Source: CAZUAQ01 sp964618455
Lineage (GTDB): Bacteria; Planctomycetota; Phycisphaerae; UBA1845; PWPN01
Direction: 5' to 3'
Assembly: GCA_964618455.1 (NCBI GenBank)
Contig: CAZUAQ010000017.1
Span: forward strand, 1 to 64,000
DNA: 64,000 nt
Positions within the stretch are counted from its first letter, which is position 1. Each line of letters starts with the position of its first letter. The position numbers and the translations under genes are program-made. Under the pieces are notes generated by a model. It did no database searches, was not told the origin of the DNA, and saw nothing but the letters and a program-made list of their open reading frames with translations. Below, piece by piece: positions 38,912 to 48,508 of the stretch.

Positions 38912-40210
38912 TCACGATATCTTCGCGACCAGAATCGTGCGATCATCGGAGGGCGCATCATCGTTCGTGAACTGCTTGAGTTCCTCCACCACCGTGTTCA
39001 CAAGCCCTTCGGCAGTCAGGCTGCATCGATCGAGCACCTGGTCGAGCCCGTCCGTCCCGAACATCTCCTGCCGTTCGTTGAAAGCCTCGGTGATCCCATC
39101 CGTGAAAAAAATGATCTGGTCACCGGGCACGAGTTGCATCATCGTTTCCGGATACTCCTCATCCATCATCAGGCCCAGCGGCAGGTGCGTCTCGCCAAGG
39201 AGTTCGTGCACCGAGCCATCCGCGCATCGCTTCAGCCTCGGCCGGGGATGCCCCGCATTGGAGAAGGTGATCGTGCGATCCTTCGGATCGAAGATCCCCA
39301 GGAACGCCGTCACGAACAGGCTGGACTCGGCGGTGTAGCGGGCGGTCAGCCGGTTGTTCATATAGGCGAGCATGCGCCCGGGAGAGTCGTGTGTCGCCTC
39401 GCAACTGTGTACGATGCTGTGCGTGATGGCCATGAGCACCGCCGCGGGCGTTCCGTGACCGCTCACGTCGGCGATCAGAATTCCCAGACGCCCGTCGGGC
39501 AGCTCGAAAAGATCGTAATAGTCCCCACCCGCGTAACGCGACGTGCGATAATACGGCGCGAGTTCGATACTTGGCACCTGCGGGATCTCCGGCGGCAGCA
39601 GCGATTTCTGAATGTTCGCCACCACCTCCAGCTCGTGATCCACCTGCTTGTAAGTTTCCTTCAAGCGGTCCTGCAGGACGAGGTTGTGCGTCGCGCGGCC
39701 GAAGAGATTGCTCATCCACACCCGCTCGGGCAATTCCTCGACATCGAAACTGTCCGGCTCCTTACAGAGAAGAATCACCATGTTTAGCGAAACGCCCTGG
39801 TCGTACTGCGGCAACGCCATGAACGAACGCATCCCTTCCATGTAGTCGTATGCCGGATCCTCTGGGTCGGGATGGAAATCGTTGTTGATGATCGCCTCGT
39901 CACCATAGATCAAATCGCTGAACAGGCCGCGGTCGAACACGGGCAGCAGGTGCGATTGCTTCCACGGGTTGATCACCTCGTTCCAGGTCGTGCTCCGCGT
40001 GACGCGAACGAGGGGGGCATCGATGCCTCGGCGACTCACGGAGATGCTGCGGTCTGAGCGAAGCAGTGCCTTCATGCGCTCCGCATACAGCCGCACCATT
40101 TCGTGCGGATTGGTCTGTGACGACATCTCCCGCATCGATTCGGTGATGTGAGCCAGGCGCTCTTTCCAGTTGATCCGGAACGCTTCGGTGTAGCCGGCAT
40201 CATTGCTCAT
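38912..40210 (-). CDS. RsbU-type PP2C (SpoIIE) phosphatase with N-terminal GAF-like domain
   Basis: Encodes 432 residues. An N-terminal sensor region (about residues 10-185, GAF-like) leads through a linker helix (LKETYKQVDHELEVVANIQKSLLPPEIP) into a SpoIIE phosphatase. The phosphatase carries the metal-binding Asp/Gly motifs YAGGDYYDLFE, IADVSGHGTPAAVLMAI, FSNAGHPRP and FFTDGITEAFN. Such enzymes dephosphorylate anti-sigma-factor antagonists to trigger stress responses. No partner (STAS or kinase gene) is adjacent. ATG 40210 chosen; a GTG nine bases upstream is possible. Confidence 0.92.
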   Translation of the reverse strand: MSNDAGYTEAFRINWKERLAHITESMREMSSQTNPHEMVRLYAERMKALLRSDRSISVSRRGIDAPLVRVTRSTTWNEVINPWKQSHLLPVFDRGLFSDLIYGDEAIINNDFHPDPEDPAYDYMEGMRSFMALPQYDQGVSLNMVILLCKEPDSFDVEELPERVWMSNLFGRATHNLVLQDRLKETYKQVDHELEVVANIQKSLLPPEIPQVPSIELAPYYRTSRYAGGDYYDLFELPDGRLGILIADVSGHGTPAAVLMAITHSIVHSCEATHDSPGRMLAYMNNRLTARYTAESSLFVTAFLGIFDPKDRTITFSNAGHPRPRLKRCADGSVHELLGETHLPLGLMMDEEYPETMMQLVPGDQIIFFTDGITEAFNERQEMFGTDGLDQVLDRCSLTAEGLVNTVVEELKQFTNDDAPSDDRTILVAKIS

Positions 40211-40479
40211 GAATCTCACTTTCGCCGGTTTGGGGCGACGCCCTCGAGCACGTCGACCAGTCGCGCGTGCGGCAGACCGGAGCGGTTCCGGACAGCACCG
40301 CGCTTACCCGTTATATCCCTCGTCGATCCTGGGGACCAACGGACTGATGAACGGCCCGCGAAACGTGGTTTTTCCGCCGGGCAGAGGTATCATCGTGCCT
40401 GATCGTGCGGGAAGTCGCCGCCGGGGCCGCCATGCATCGGCTCAACGAGTGGACTGTTGGTAGAGAGGAAGAAATTCGG

Positions 40480-41640
40480 ATGTTTGGATTGATGGAAAAA
40501 CCGTATATCGTGCCTGAGAAGATCGAAACGCGCTGGGCCAGCCCCGAGAACTACGCCGGCGACCGAGGCGCAGGCGGCCCGGAACGCGGTGGACGTAAGG
40601 GGTCCCCCTGCTTCCCACTCAAGGCCGGCGAGCAGAAAGTCCTCGCCGAGGCCAAGGGCACGAGCGGCACGGTGCGGCGGATCTGGGCCACGATCAACGA
40701 CCGGCGCCCGCAAATGCTGCGCGGGCTGCGCCTGGACTTCTACTGGGACGGGGCGAGCCGTCCGGCGGTGAGCGCCCCCTTCGGTGACTTTTTCGGCACC
40801 GGCCTCGGGCGTATGGCCAAATACGAGTCGGCACTCTTCGCCAGCCCCGAGGGACGCAGCTTCAACTGCTTCATCCCGATGCCCTTCCGCAGCGGCATGA
40901 AGATCGTCGCCACCAATGAATCCGGCATCGATCTGCCCATGTTCTTCTACGACGTCAATTACACGCTGGGCGACCCACACGGCGACGACGCGCTGTACTT
41001 CCACGCCCACTACCGCCGCGAAAATCCCACGCAGCTTCAGCAGGACTATCACATTCTGCCGAAAGTCGAAGGCAAGGGCCGCTACCTCGGCGTGAATATC
41101 GGCTGCCGCGCGGACATGGAACGCTACTTCAACACCTGGTGGGGTGAGGGCGAGGTCAAAGTCTTCATGGACGGCGACACGGAACTGCCCACACTCTGCG
41201 GCACCGGCACCGAAGACTACATCGGCACCGGCTGGGGCCAGGGGCGTTACGCTCACCTCTACCAGGGCTGCCATGTCGCGGACGAGAAGAACTTTAACTA
41301 CTGCTTCTACCGCTACCACGTGCCCGACCCGGTGTACTTCCGCAATGAGGCCCGCATCACCATCCAGCAGATCGGCTGCTGGGGTCCGAACAACAAGCCA
41401 CTGCTGCACTACCGCGGTGAGCCGGTGCTGGAAAACGCCCCGGGCATGAAGGAACTCGATCTCTCCAAGGATGGCGATACCGCCGATTTCTGCCTCTTTG
41501 AACGCCAGGACGACTGGTCAAGCTGTGCGTACTTCTACCTTGATCGCCCGGAGAACGATCTGCCCGATCTCGACCCGGTCGAGAAGCGCACTGCCGACCT
41601 CCCGAAGATCGAGAATCCCGACGAGCGGCTCGACGCATAA
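40480..41640 (+). CDS. DUF2961 / GH172-family protein
   Basis: Encodes 386 residues of the DUF2961 family, now GH172: difructose/alpha-D-fructofuranosidase and arabinofuranosidase-type enzymes with a double jelly-roll. Family marks: KGSPCFPLKAGEQKVLAEAKG, RIWATINDR, LRLDFYWDGASRPAVSAPFGDFFG and the acidic pair in LCGTGTEDYIGTGWG. No signal peptide, so probably cytoplasmic. Start taken at MFGLMEK with GAGAGGA about eleven bases upstream. It is 76 bases upstream of a GH4 gene and likely acts on the same oligosaccharide. Confidence 0.87.
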   Translation: MFGLMEKPYIVPEKIETRWASPENYAGDRGAGGPERGGRKGSPCFPLKAGEQKVLAEAKGTSGTVRRIWATINDRRPQMLRGLRLDFYWDGASRPAVSAPFGDFFGTGLGRMAKYESALFASPEGRSFNCFIPMPFRSGMKIVATNESGIDLPMFFYDVNYTLGDPHGDDALYFHAHYRRENPTQLQQDYHILPKVEGKGRYLGVNIGCRADMERYFNTWWGEGEVKVFMDGDTELPTLCGTGTEDYIGTGWGQGRYAHLYQGCHVADEKNFNYCFYRYHVPDPVYFRNEARITIQQIGCWGPNNKPLLHYRGEPVLENAPGMKELDLSKDGDTADFCLFERQDDWSSCAYFYLDRPENDLPDLDPVEKRTADLPKIENPDERLDA

Positions 41641-41716
41641 GAAAGCGCGTCCAGAGATGCCGGGACTGCCCCTTTCACGCCAAAACCGCGACATGAACAA
41701 GTGATGAGAGAATCCC

Positions 41717-42997
41717 ATGCCCACGAAAGTCGTCCTCATCGGTGCCGGCAGCTACGTCTTCACCCCGTCGACGATTCACGACCTGATCGTGCATCACAAG
41801 CTCGACGGCCTGGAGCTGCACTTCGTCGATCCGGATACGGAGATCGCCGCCGGTATGGCGGGCGTCGCCCGGCGCATGGCGGACGAGTCGAACGTGTCGA
41901 TCACCACGCACGTCACCGACGACCGCCGCGAGGCGCTGCCCGGCGCGCACTTCGTCTCGACATCCGTCGCCATTCAGGGCATGAAGCGCTGGCGCATCGA
42001 TCGCGAAGTCACACGCAAGCATGGCGTGGACGAGGTCATGGGTGAACTTGGCGGCGTGGGCGGGCTGTCGTACACGCTGCGCCAGGTGCCGCTGCTGCTG
42101 GGCATCGCGCGCGACATGGAAGAACTCTGCCCCGAGGCATGGCTGCTGAACGTGAGCAACCCCCTGCCGCGCATCCTCAGCGCCGTCACGTCGCATACAC
42201 GCATCCGCGCGTTCGGCCTGTGCAATGCCGCCTGCGGAGGCGTTGGCGAGTACGACCACCTCGCCCGCCTGCTCGATCTGCCACCGGAGCGCTTCCACGC
42301 CGTGAGCGCCGGGACCAACCACTTCAACTGGCTGCTGGGGATCACCGATGGCGAAACCGGCGAGGATCTCTACCCTGCACTGCGGAATGCTGTCCGCACG
42401 AAAGGATTCGGCCGACTCTCGCAGCATTGCCTGGACACGTACGGGTTTCTACCACTCTCCGGCGACAGCCACATCGGCGAGTTTCTCCCCTTCGATCCGG
42501 AGGTGATGGCCTTCAACGACGAGGCGTTCCACGGCTCGGACGCCCAGCGCGAGCAGCGACGCACGGATCTTCAGCGCATGGCTTCAGGCGAGCTTCCCTG
42601 GAAACCGCTGCTGGAACACCGCGCGTGGGAAAAGCCGGCGGACATCATCGAGGCCGTTGTGCGTGGACGATCGCGATCGATGTGCATGCTGAACCTACGT
42701 AACCATGGTGCGATGCCCGAGATCGCCCCGGAGGCGGCGGTCGAACTCCCCGTGATCATCGAGAACGGCGCCATCTCGCCGCAATCGGTGGGCCCGCTGC
42801 CGGATTCGATCACCGCGCTCATCGCGAAGACGGCGGAAATCAACACCCTGGCCGGCGAGGCCGCCGCCACCGCCGACCGCAATCTCCTCCACGAGTGCAT
42901 CGACGCCGACCCCGCCATCACCCACAAGCCCGGTGGCCACGCCGCCATCGATGAGTTGCTGAACCTGCACGCCGATCTGCTGCCGCAATGGCAGTAG
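41717..42997 (+). CDS. GH4-family NAD-dependent glycosidase
   Basis: Encodes 426 residues of glycoside hydrolase family 4, which splits glycosides by a redox mechanism using NAD and a divalent metal. The Rossmann loop VVLIGAGSYVFTPS opens the protein; LNVSNPLPRI, GLCNAACGG and GTNHFNWL mark the active site. In many relatives the Cys-Gly loop reads GLCH; here it is GLCN, so metal binding through the Cys (with His of NHFNW) is kept but its neighbour differs. Natural substrate (alpha-glucoside, galacturonide or other) is unknown. Paired with the GH172-like gene upstream. Confidence 0.9.
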   Translation: MPTKVVLIGAGSYVFTPSTIHDLIVHHKLDGLELHFVDPDTEIAAGMAGVARRMADESNVSITTHVTDDRREALPGAHFVSTSVAIQGMKRWRIDREVTRKHGVDEVMGELGGVGGLSYTLRQVPLLLGIARDMEELCPEAWLLNVSNPLPRILSAVTSHTRIRAFGLCNAACGGVGEYDHLARLLDLPPERFHAVSAGTNHFNWLLGITDGETGEDLYPALRNAVRTKGFGRLSQHCLDTYGFLPLSGDSHIGEFLPFDPEVMAFNDEAFHGSDAQREQRRTDLQRMASGELPWKPLLEHRAWEKPADIIEAVVRGRSRSMCMLNLRNHGAMPEIAPEAAVELPVIIENGAISPQSVGPLPDSITALIAKTAEINTLAGEAAATADRNLLHECIDADPAITHKPGGHAAIDELLNLHADLLPQWQ

Positions 42998-43086
42998 AAC
43001 CACATGGTCTCGTCCGCGATCTTGATAGGTCCAGGCAGCAGAAATCGACGATTCACACCTGATCGGCTTGGATCATGCTTTTTCTG

Positions 43087-43115
43087 TTGCACTGTATTTT
43101 TAATGCCGATATTGT
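43087..43115 (+). promoter_or_regulatory. Sigma70-type promoter of the TSP3 protein
   Basis: TTGCAC (43087-43092) and TATTGT (43110-43115), spacer 17, in an AT-rich patch about 70 bases upstream of the gene. Confidence 0.5.
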
Positions 43116-43182
43116 AGTTCTTGAAGTTCCAGGGCCGGAACTCATCTCACCTCGAGCCAGCAAATGACAAAGGAGGATCGTC

Positions 43183-45516
43183 ATGCGCAATATCGTGAAT
43201 CCCCGCAAAGGGGCCGCTCGTTCCTTGGACGTCTTCGTTCCCCTGATTCTGAGTCTCGGACTTCTTTCCTCCGCCGCCGCGCAAACTGAGATCCCGGCGG
43301 GCGCGGACCTCTGGCAGACCGTCGGCGCCGGTGGACAGACGTTCCAGGACTTCTCTGAAAGCCCCATCCCCGCCGACTTCTTCGGGGACGGCTCCGAAGC
43401 CTTCGACGGCACGATCGAACTGATCGGCCTCCCCTTCGCGGAGAACCCCGGGCTCGCCCCGGAAGGCGTCGACCTTGGCCTTGCCGATACGCTCGTGGAG
43501 CGTTTGCAGGACGTCGTCATCGACTCGGCCGGAGGCACCGGGGCCACGACCATTCAGATTGCGGCGCTGAGTCTCCACTCCATCGAACCGATCACCGTCA
43601 ACGTGAACGGCGAACCGACGCAGTGGAACGTCGAGGTCCAGCTCTCCAATCAGCCGCAACAGCAGGGCCAGATGACCATCACGCTCGAGGATGAGTTCGG
43701 TGGGACGTTCAATTCCAACCTCCCCGTGCTGCCCATGTTCATCTTCGTCAACAACAGCAACCCCAGCGACATCAAGATTCTCGACCTCGGTGCCGATGGC
43801 GGTGAACCGATCATGTTCCTGACGATCAACGGCCACTGGCTCATCAACGGCAGCCTGTGCAGCCAGCTCGTGCAGCCCACGTCGACAATCAACCTGGTCA
43901 ACGGCGTTTCCGTTCCGCCGCCGGTGGGGTTCTTCCCCGGGCTCGCGCTGAACCCGTTCGGCTCCTGCAAGTGGGTACTGACCACCGAGGAGGCGCAGCT
44001 TGCTCAGCACGGCGTCTTCCCCGCGCGATTCATGGTGGGTGAAGATTTCGACGGCGACGGCATCAGCGATGACTGCGACAACTGCCCCATCACCGCGAAC
44101 CCGCTCCAGGAAGATGAGGACGACGACTGCATCGGCGATGCCTGCGATAACTGTCCGACGGATGCCAACTTCGACCAGGCGGACCTCGACGCCGACGGCA
44201 TCGGCTCGGTGTGCGATGATGAGGAACTCGATCCCAATTCCAGCATCCCCGCCGGATCGGACCTCTGGTCCACGCCCGATGGCGGGCAGACCTTCCAGGA
44301 TTTTGCCGACAACCCCATTCCGGCGGACTTCTTCGGCGAAGGCTCGGAACCGTTCGACGGCATCATCGAACTCGGCGGATCCCCGCTTGACGCGACCAAT
44401 CTCGGCACGGGCGACACCGTGGTGGAGCGACTCGACGATGCAACGCTCGACGGGCCGGGGAGTTCGGACACCGTGCCGATCGAGATGAAGGCCCTCAGCC
44501 TCGTGAGTATCAATCCCATCACGGTCGTCATCGACGGCGAGGATACGCAGTGGGACGTGGCGGTCTCTCTATCGGATCAGCCGCAACAACAAGGCACCAT
44601 CACCATCAACCAGGTGGATGAGCATGGCGGCACGTTCGACGCCGAGCTGCCGGTCCTGCCCAGATTCACCTTCACCCGCAATGGCAGCGACCCGGTGACG
44701 CTGGATCTCGGGGACCAGGACCCCATCGTGTTGATCACGCAGAACGGGCACTTCCTCTTCGATAATCTGAACTGCGAGACCGTCGGCCTGGATGATGCGC
44801 TCACCCTTCCCAACGGAACGACGATCGAGGGAACGACCGACAATTTCCACGTCAGCCTGACACTCGATCCCGTCGGCCAGTGCAAGTGGGTGCTCACGAC
44901 GGAAGAGGCGCAGCTCGCGCGGCACGGCGTCTTCCCCGCGCGGTTCCAGATCGGCACCGACGAGGATGACGACAGCATCGCCGACGACTGCGACAACTGT
45001 CCGAAGGTGGCCAACCCGCTGCAGGAAGATGAGGACGAGGACTGCGTGGGCGACGCATGCGACAACTGCCGCGACGTGTACAACCCGGACCAGGCAAACG
45101 CGGACGGTGACGTCGAGGGCGACGCGTGTGACAACTGCCCGAACGATCCAGACAAGACTTCCCCGGGCGTGTGCGGCTGTGGTGTGGCGGATGACGACAC
45201 CGACGGCGACGGCACGGAAGACTGCAACGATGAGTGCCCTGACGATCCGGACAAGACCGAGGAAGGCGATTGCGGGTGCGGTGAGAGCGATGCCGACACG
45301 GATGGCGACACCATCGCCGACTGCCGCGACAACTGTCCCGATACGGCCAACACGGATCAGGCCGACGACGACGGTGATGGCGAGGGCAACGCCTGCGAGC
45401 CGGATACCGGCGGCGATGGACCTGTCTTCTGCTTCCCCAACGCATCGCAGGCCACACTGCTGACCGTCGCGCTCATGGCCGGCTTGGCGCTGATTCAGCG
45501 TCGGCGGTATCGCTGA
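43183..45516 (+). CDS. Secreted protein with internal duplication and thrombospondin type 3 repeats
   Basis: Encodes 777 residues: signal peptide, then two copies of a roughly 230-residue unit (about 38-285 and 355-590). Each copy starts IPAG[AS]DLW and GGQTFQDF, carries IPADFFG and ends CKWVLTTEEAQLA(Q/R)HGVFPARF. Each unit is followed by acidic DCDNCP-type thrombospondin type 3 calcium repeats, with more at the end (DDDTDGDGTEDCND). A C-terminal hydrophobic helix (LLTVALMAGLALIQ) and RRRYR resemble a sorting tail. Probably a calcium-stabilised surface protein; the unit's fold is unknown. AAAGGAGG precedes the ATG. Confidence 0.83.
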   Translation: MRNIVNPRKGAARSLDVFVPLILSLGLLSSAAAQTEIPAGADLWQTVGAGGQTFQDFSESPIPADFFGDGSEAFDGTIELIGLPFAENPGLAPEGVDLGLADTLVERLQDVVIDSAGGTGATTIQIAALSLHSIEPITVNVNGEPTQWNVEVQLSNQPQQQGQMTITLEDEFGGTFNSNLPVLPMFIFVNNSNPSDIKILDLGADGGEPIMFLTINGHWLINGSLCSQLVQPTSTINLVNGVSVPPPVGFFPGLALNPFGSCKWVLTTEEAQLAQHGVFPARFMVGEDFDGDGISDDCDNCPITANPLQEDEDDDCIGDACDNCPTDANFDQADLDADGIGSVCDDEELDPNSSIPAGSDLWSTPDGGQTFQDFADNPIPADFFGEGSEPFDGIIELGGSPLDATNLGTGDTVVERLDDATLDGPGSSDTVPIEMKALSLVSINPITVVIDGEDTQWDVAVSLSDQPQQQGTITINQVDEHGGTFDAELPVLPRFTFTRNGSDPVTLDLGDQDPIVLITQNGHFLFDNLNCETVGLDDALTLPNGTTIEGTTDNFHVSLTLDPVGQCKWVLTTEEAQLARHGVFPARFQIGTDEDDDSIADDCDNCPKVANPLQEDEDEDCVGDACDNCRDVYNPDQANADGDVEGDACDNCPNDPDKTSPGVCGCGVADDDTDGDGTEDCNDECPDDPDKTEEGDCGCGESDADTDGDTIADCRDNCPDTANTDQADDDGDGEGNACEPDTGGDGPVFCFPNASQATLLTVALMAGLALIQRRRYR

Positions 45517-45564
45517 ATCTGAATCGCGCCGAGACGTGATCAAACAAGGCACCTCGGCTGTTGC

Positions 45565-45600
45565 GGGCACCCGTTTCCGAGAAGAAGCGGGTGCCCTTTC
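45565..45600 (+). terminator. Intrinsic terminator after the TSP3 protein
   Basis: GGGCACCCG (45565-45573) pairs with CGGGTGCCC (45588-45596), followed by TTTC. Confidence 0.75.
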
Positions 45601-45920
45601 ATTGAGTTCCAGACGGATTTTCGTTTTCGTGCTCATCATTTCGATCGCTCTACGGTCCGACCGATAATGTCCCACGTCCCAGCATCGTCCCGAAAAACAT
45701 GCCAATTCCTCTCAAGGTTGCTCAATTCCTCAGGTGACTCGTCCGATAGCCCTGTTGCCGTTATGGGAAATCCAGCTATCGGCGAGCGCATGGCTCGGGC
45801 AATTTCAACATTCTTCAAATCGCCCACGCCGGCTCACCGATAGTCAGGAAAGTCCCTCAGAAACCCGCGACCTGCCGGGTGACCGCAAGAATGCACGCAG
45901 CACAAAAAGGAAGTTCAACC
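45601..45920. other. Intergenic region with one weak, lower-GC reading frame
   Basis: A 63-codon frame on the minus strand (GTG 45827 to TGA 45636) reads like protein in places (SPIAGFPITATGLS, GTWDIIGRTVERSK) and uses AT-rich codons unlike its neighbours, but it has no ribosome site. It may be a gene remnant. The plus-strand lipoprotein promoter should also lie here but is not clear. Confidence 0.35.
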
Positions 45921-46433
45921 ATGAACGCAAGGTTCCACACGATGTGTCGGATCGGAGGATCGGCGGCAGTGATGTTCGTGCTCGGGTGCCAGCCCCCGAA
46001 GGAGCGACTGAATTCACCACCACAGGGTGACGCCGAGCACCAGTCGCCGGTCTCGGAAAACTTCGTCCACATGCAGGACAACGCCATGCTCTCGGAGATG
46101 GTGATCTCGTCGGCACACTTTGTGCCGCATACGACGGAGCTGAACACGCTCGGCATTCGTCGACTGAATCGCTACGCCGAGATCCTCGACGTCTACGGAG
46201 GCACGCTCCACTACGACGGCAGGGATCCCGAAGAAGAAATGCGGAACACGCGGGTCGACAAGATCAAGGCGTATCTGCTTTCCTGCGGACTGGAGAATGA
46301 ACGTTTCGATGTTCAGCCCGGCCTCAACCGCGGCCCCGGCATCGATGCCCCGATCTGCATCACCATCCGCCAGGAAACGAACTTTGGAGGAGGCGTGACC
46401 CTCACCGAGGTGAACTCTCTGGAAAGCAACTGA
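45921..46433 (+). CDS. Lipoprotein of unknown function
   Basis: Encodes 170 residues. The N-terminal stretch AVMFVLGCQPP is a lipobox (L-x-G-C), so the mature protein is lipid-anchored at Cys 23. The remainder includes SSAHFVPHTTELNTLGIRRLNRYAEILDVYGGTLHYDG and KIKAYLLSCGLENERFDVQPGL; this is reminiscent of small OmpA-like or CpaD-like secretion lipoproteins but without a decisive motif. Start at 45921 gives the lipobox in the right place. A TPR lipoprotein gene follows 110 bases downstream and may be co-transcribed. Confidence 0.72.
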   Translation: MNARFHTMCRIGGSAAVMFVLGCQPPKERLNSPPQGDAEHQSPVSENFVHMQDNAMLSEMVISSAHFVPHTTELNTLGIRRLNRYAEILDVYGGTLHYDGRDPEEEMRNTRVDKIKAYLLSCGLENERFDVQPGLNRGPGIDAPICITIRQETNFGGGVTLTEVNSLESN

Positions 46434-46543
46434 CCGGTGGCACTCGTGACGCGACGCCTCGTGGCTCTCGCGCATGAGCAGCTTGAACTCCGAATTATGT
46501 AACACTCAGTACCGGGGAACCAAAGAAGCAAGGAGCTGATCGC

Positions 46544-47953
46544 ATGAACGCGAACAAGCGAACACTGACCATGCTGACGACACTGCTGACCGTCGGGCTG
46601 CCGCTCGGCTGCCAGGATCATCAGTCGGCGAATTCTTTCGACCGCGCGCGTCAGCATCGACTGACGGATGCCTCGGACCAGCTTCCTCCGTTCAACGAGG
46701 AGATTGAGCCCGATACCCATGTCGCGGCCGGACGGCTTCACGAAAGCTACCATCGCTATGCCCGGGCCGCCCAGCAGTACCGTCAGGCCATCGATCTCAA
46801 TCCGGAGAATCTCGAAGCCTACAACCGCCTCGGCGTGGTCTACGACAAGCTGGGACGATTCCAGGAAGCGGACGAGGCCTTCCTCACCGCCATCCAGATC
46901 GCCCCGGACAAGGCCTTCCTCTACAACAACCTCGGCTTCAGCTACGCGCTCCAGCAACGCTACGGGGAAGCCGAAGAAGTCCTGCATCGCGCGATCCAGA
47001 TTCAGCCCGACTTCGCCCGTGCCCGCGTCAATCTCGGCATGTGCCTGGCCCATCAGGATCGTTGGCAGGAAGCGCTGGCGCAGTTCGAGCAGGCCGTGCC
47101 TCGCGAGGCTGCGTACTACAACATCGGCCTCCTCTACCATGCCAAGAAGCGCTATAACGAAGCGGCCCATGCATATCGCACGGCACTGACACTGAACCCG
47201 GAGATGCGCGCTGCCGAAAAGCGCCTGGCCATGCTCTCTCCCGATGCCCAGGCCCAGGCCACACCGTTCAGCATCACGGCGACGCCCCAGCCTGAGACGC
47301 AGTACGCCGCGACACCTGTTCAGAGGCACGAGGTGGCGGTGCAGCCCATTCGACCCGAGCCGAAAGTCGTCCGCGTGGAAGCACAGGCCGCACCGCAGCA
47401 GCGTGTCGTCCGCCATGAAGCGCAGGCCGCGCCGCAGCGGCGTGTCGTCCGCCCTGCCCAGGTGACGCCCACGCCTCAACCCGCGCGGAGCTCGCAGGGT
47501 TGGATCACTTCGCAGTCGAAGTCTCCTCAGGTCACCCAGGCGACGTCCACCCAGCCGGCCCGAACCGAAACCCCCGCACCTGTCCAGGTTCAGACCGAAC
47601 CGACCCCCGCACCGACGGTCAATCAAGGCACTGCCTGGCGGGAAGTGCCGGTGAAAGAGAATGTCGACGAGACAGGCACCACTCAGGAAGAAGCCGGTGC
47701 TTCGACGACCTCCTCCACGGAGACCATCACGGAAGAAGCGCCGTCGGAGACTCGTGACGTGGATACCGGCGGATGGATCACCTACGACGACGAGTCGGAG
47801 CTGGCCGCCTATGACTTCATGACCGAAGCCAGGAAAATCTTCGATCCGCTGAAGGTCGGCCTGAATTCGGTGCTCGCCTATTTGAACTTTGATTCGGAAA
47901 GTTGGCGGGCGTACAGCTACGTGCACTCCAACGAGTACGTCTCCAACGATTGA
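46544..47953 (+). CDS. TPR lipoprotein with proline/alanine-rich tail
   Basis: Encodes 469 residues. A lipobox (VGLPLGCQ) near residue 20 is followed by four to five TPR repeats (about residues 55-220; YRQAIDLNPENLEAYNRLGVV, FLTAIQIAPDKAFLYNNLGF). After about residue 230 the protein is low-complexity: a Pro/Ala/Gln-rich linker with QAAPQQRVVR and QAAPQRRVVR units, then an acidic C-terminal region. Similar proteins accompany Tad pilus loci, but no pilus gene is nearby. ATG 46544 follows AAGGAG by eight bases. Confidence 0.82.
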   Translation: MNANKRTLTMLTTLLTVGLPLGCQDHQSANSFDRARQHRLTDASDQLPPFNEEIEPDTHVAAGRLHESYHRYARAAQQYRQAIDLNPENLEAYNRLGVVYDKLGRFQEADEAFLTAIQIAPDKAFLYNNLGFSYALQQRYGEAEEVLHRAIQIQPDFARARVNLGMCLAHQDRWQEALAQFEQAVPREAAYYNIGLLYHAKKRYNEAAHAYRTALTLNPEMRAAEKRLAMLSPDAQAQATPFSITATPQPETQYAATPVQRHEVAVQPIRPEPKVVRVEAQAAPQQRVVRHEAQAAPQRRVVRPAQVTPTPQPARSSQGWITSQSKSPQVTQATSTQPARTETPAPVQVQTEPTPAPTVNQGTAWREVPVKENVDETGTTQEEAGASTTSSTETITEEAPSETRDVDTGGWITYDDESELAAYDFMTEARKIFDPLKVGLNSVLAYLNFDSESWRAYSYVHSNEYVSND

Positions 47954-47986
47954 CGCCCCAGCGTTCGTTGAGACTCACAACACCAG

Positions 47987-48030
47987 AGAAGCAGGCGGCG
48001 CTCTTCGTGCCGCCTGCTTCTTCTTTTTCT
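47987..48030 (+). terminator. Intrinsic terminator after the TPR lipoprotein
   Basis: AGAAGCAGGCGGC (47987-47999) pairs with GCCGCCTGCTTCT (48009-48021), followed by a T-rich run. Confidence 0.85.
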
Positions 48031-48119
48031 GCCGCTTAACCTCAGCTTCTTCTGGCCTGACGAAGCTGTCGGGACACGGCGGTCGGCCCGCATCCGTCTG
48101 GCATCAAACACCATGGACA

Positions 48120-48162
48120 GAAAAAAAAGTCACCCCCGAACAAGAATTTCGGGAGTGACTCC
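48120..48162 (-). terminator. Orphan minus-strand intrinsic terminator
   Basis: Hairpin with one mismatch followed by eight or nine T on the minus strand. The plus-strand side has no T run, so it does not serve the gene at 46544-47953, which already has its own terminator. Confidence 0.72.
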
Positions 48163-48499
48163 TAAGGCGTCTCTTCCAACAGGAGGATGGAAAAGAGGTC
48201 TTGGTATCGGGTCAGGTAACTACTCAATCAATCCGGCGCCAGCATACTCATGACGCGGTGACAAGATTGGTCCCACTCCGCTAACGGGTCCAATCCATTC
48301 CCTTTCGCCCCCGATGACCTCCGAGACACCTTCAATATGGTTGTATTTTTATGACCTGCGATAATTAATATAACCGACATCGTGTCCGTGGCAAGGAGAT
48401 TTTTAAGAATCTTTCTTAATCCCCATCGGCATGAATCTGAGATTCGGCTCCTCTGTACGGATTTCCCGAACAATTCCAGATCGGACCTGTTCGTTAAGT

Positions 48500-48508
48500 T
48501 GATATAAT
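48500..48508 (+). promoter_or_regulatory. Extended -10 promoter of the histidine kinase gene
   Basis: TGA-TATAAT (48500-48508) matches the TGnTATAAT extended -10; no -35 is evident. The start would lie about 90 bases before the coding region. Confidence 0.55.

Noticed and set aside
46313..47926. Long minus-strand frame opposite the TPR lipoprotein
   Set aside because: Rich in Arg/Gly/Leu repeats caused by the TPR gene's coding bias; the TPR gene has a lipobox, ribosome site and terminator.
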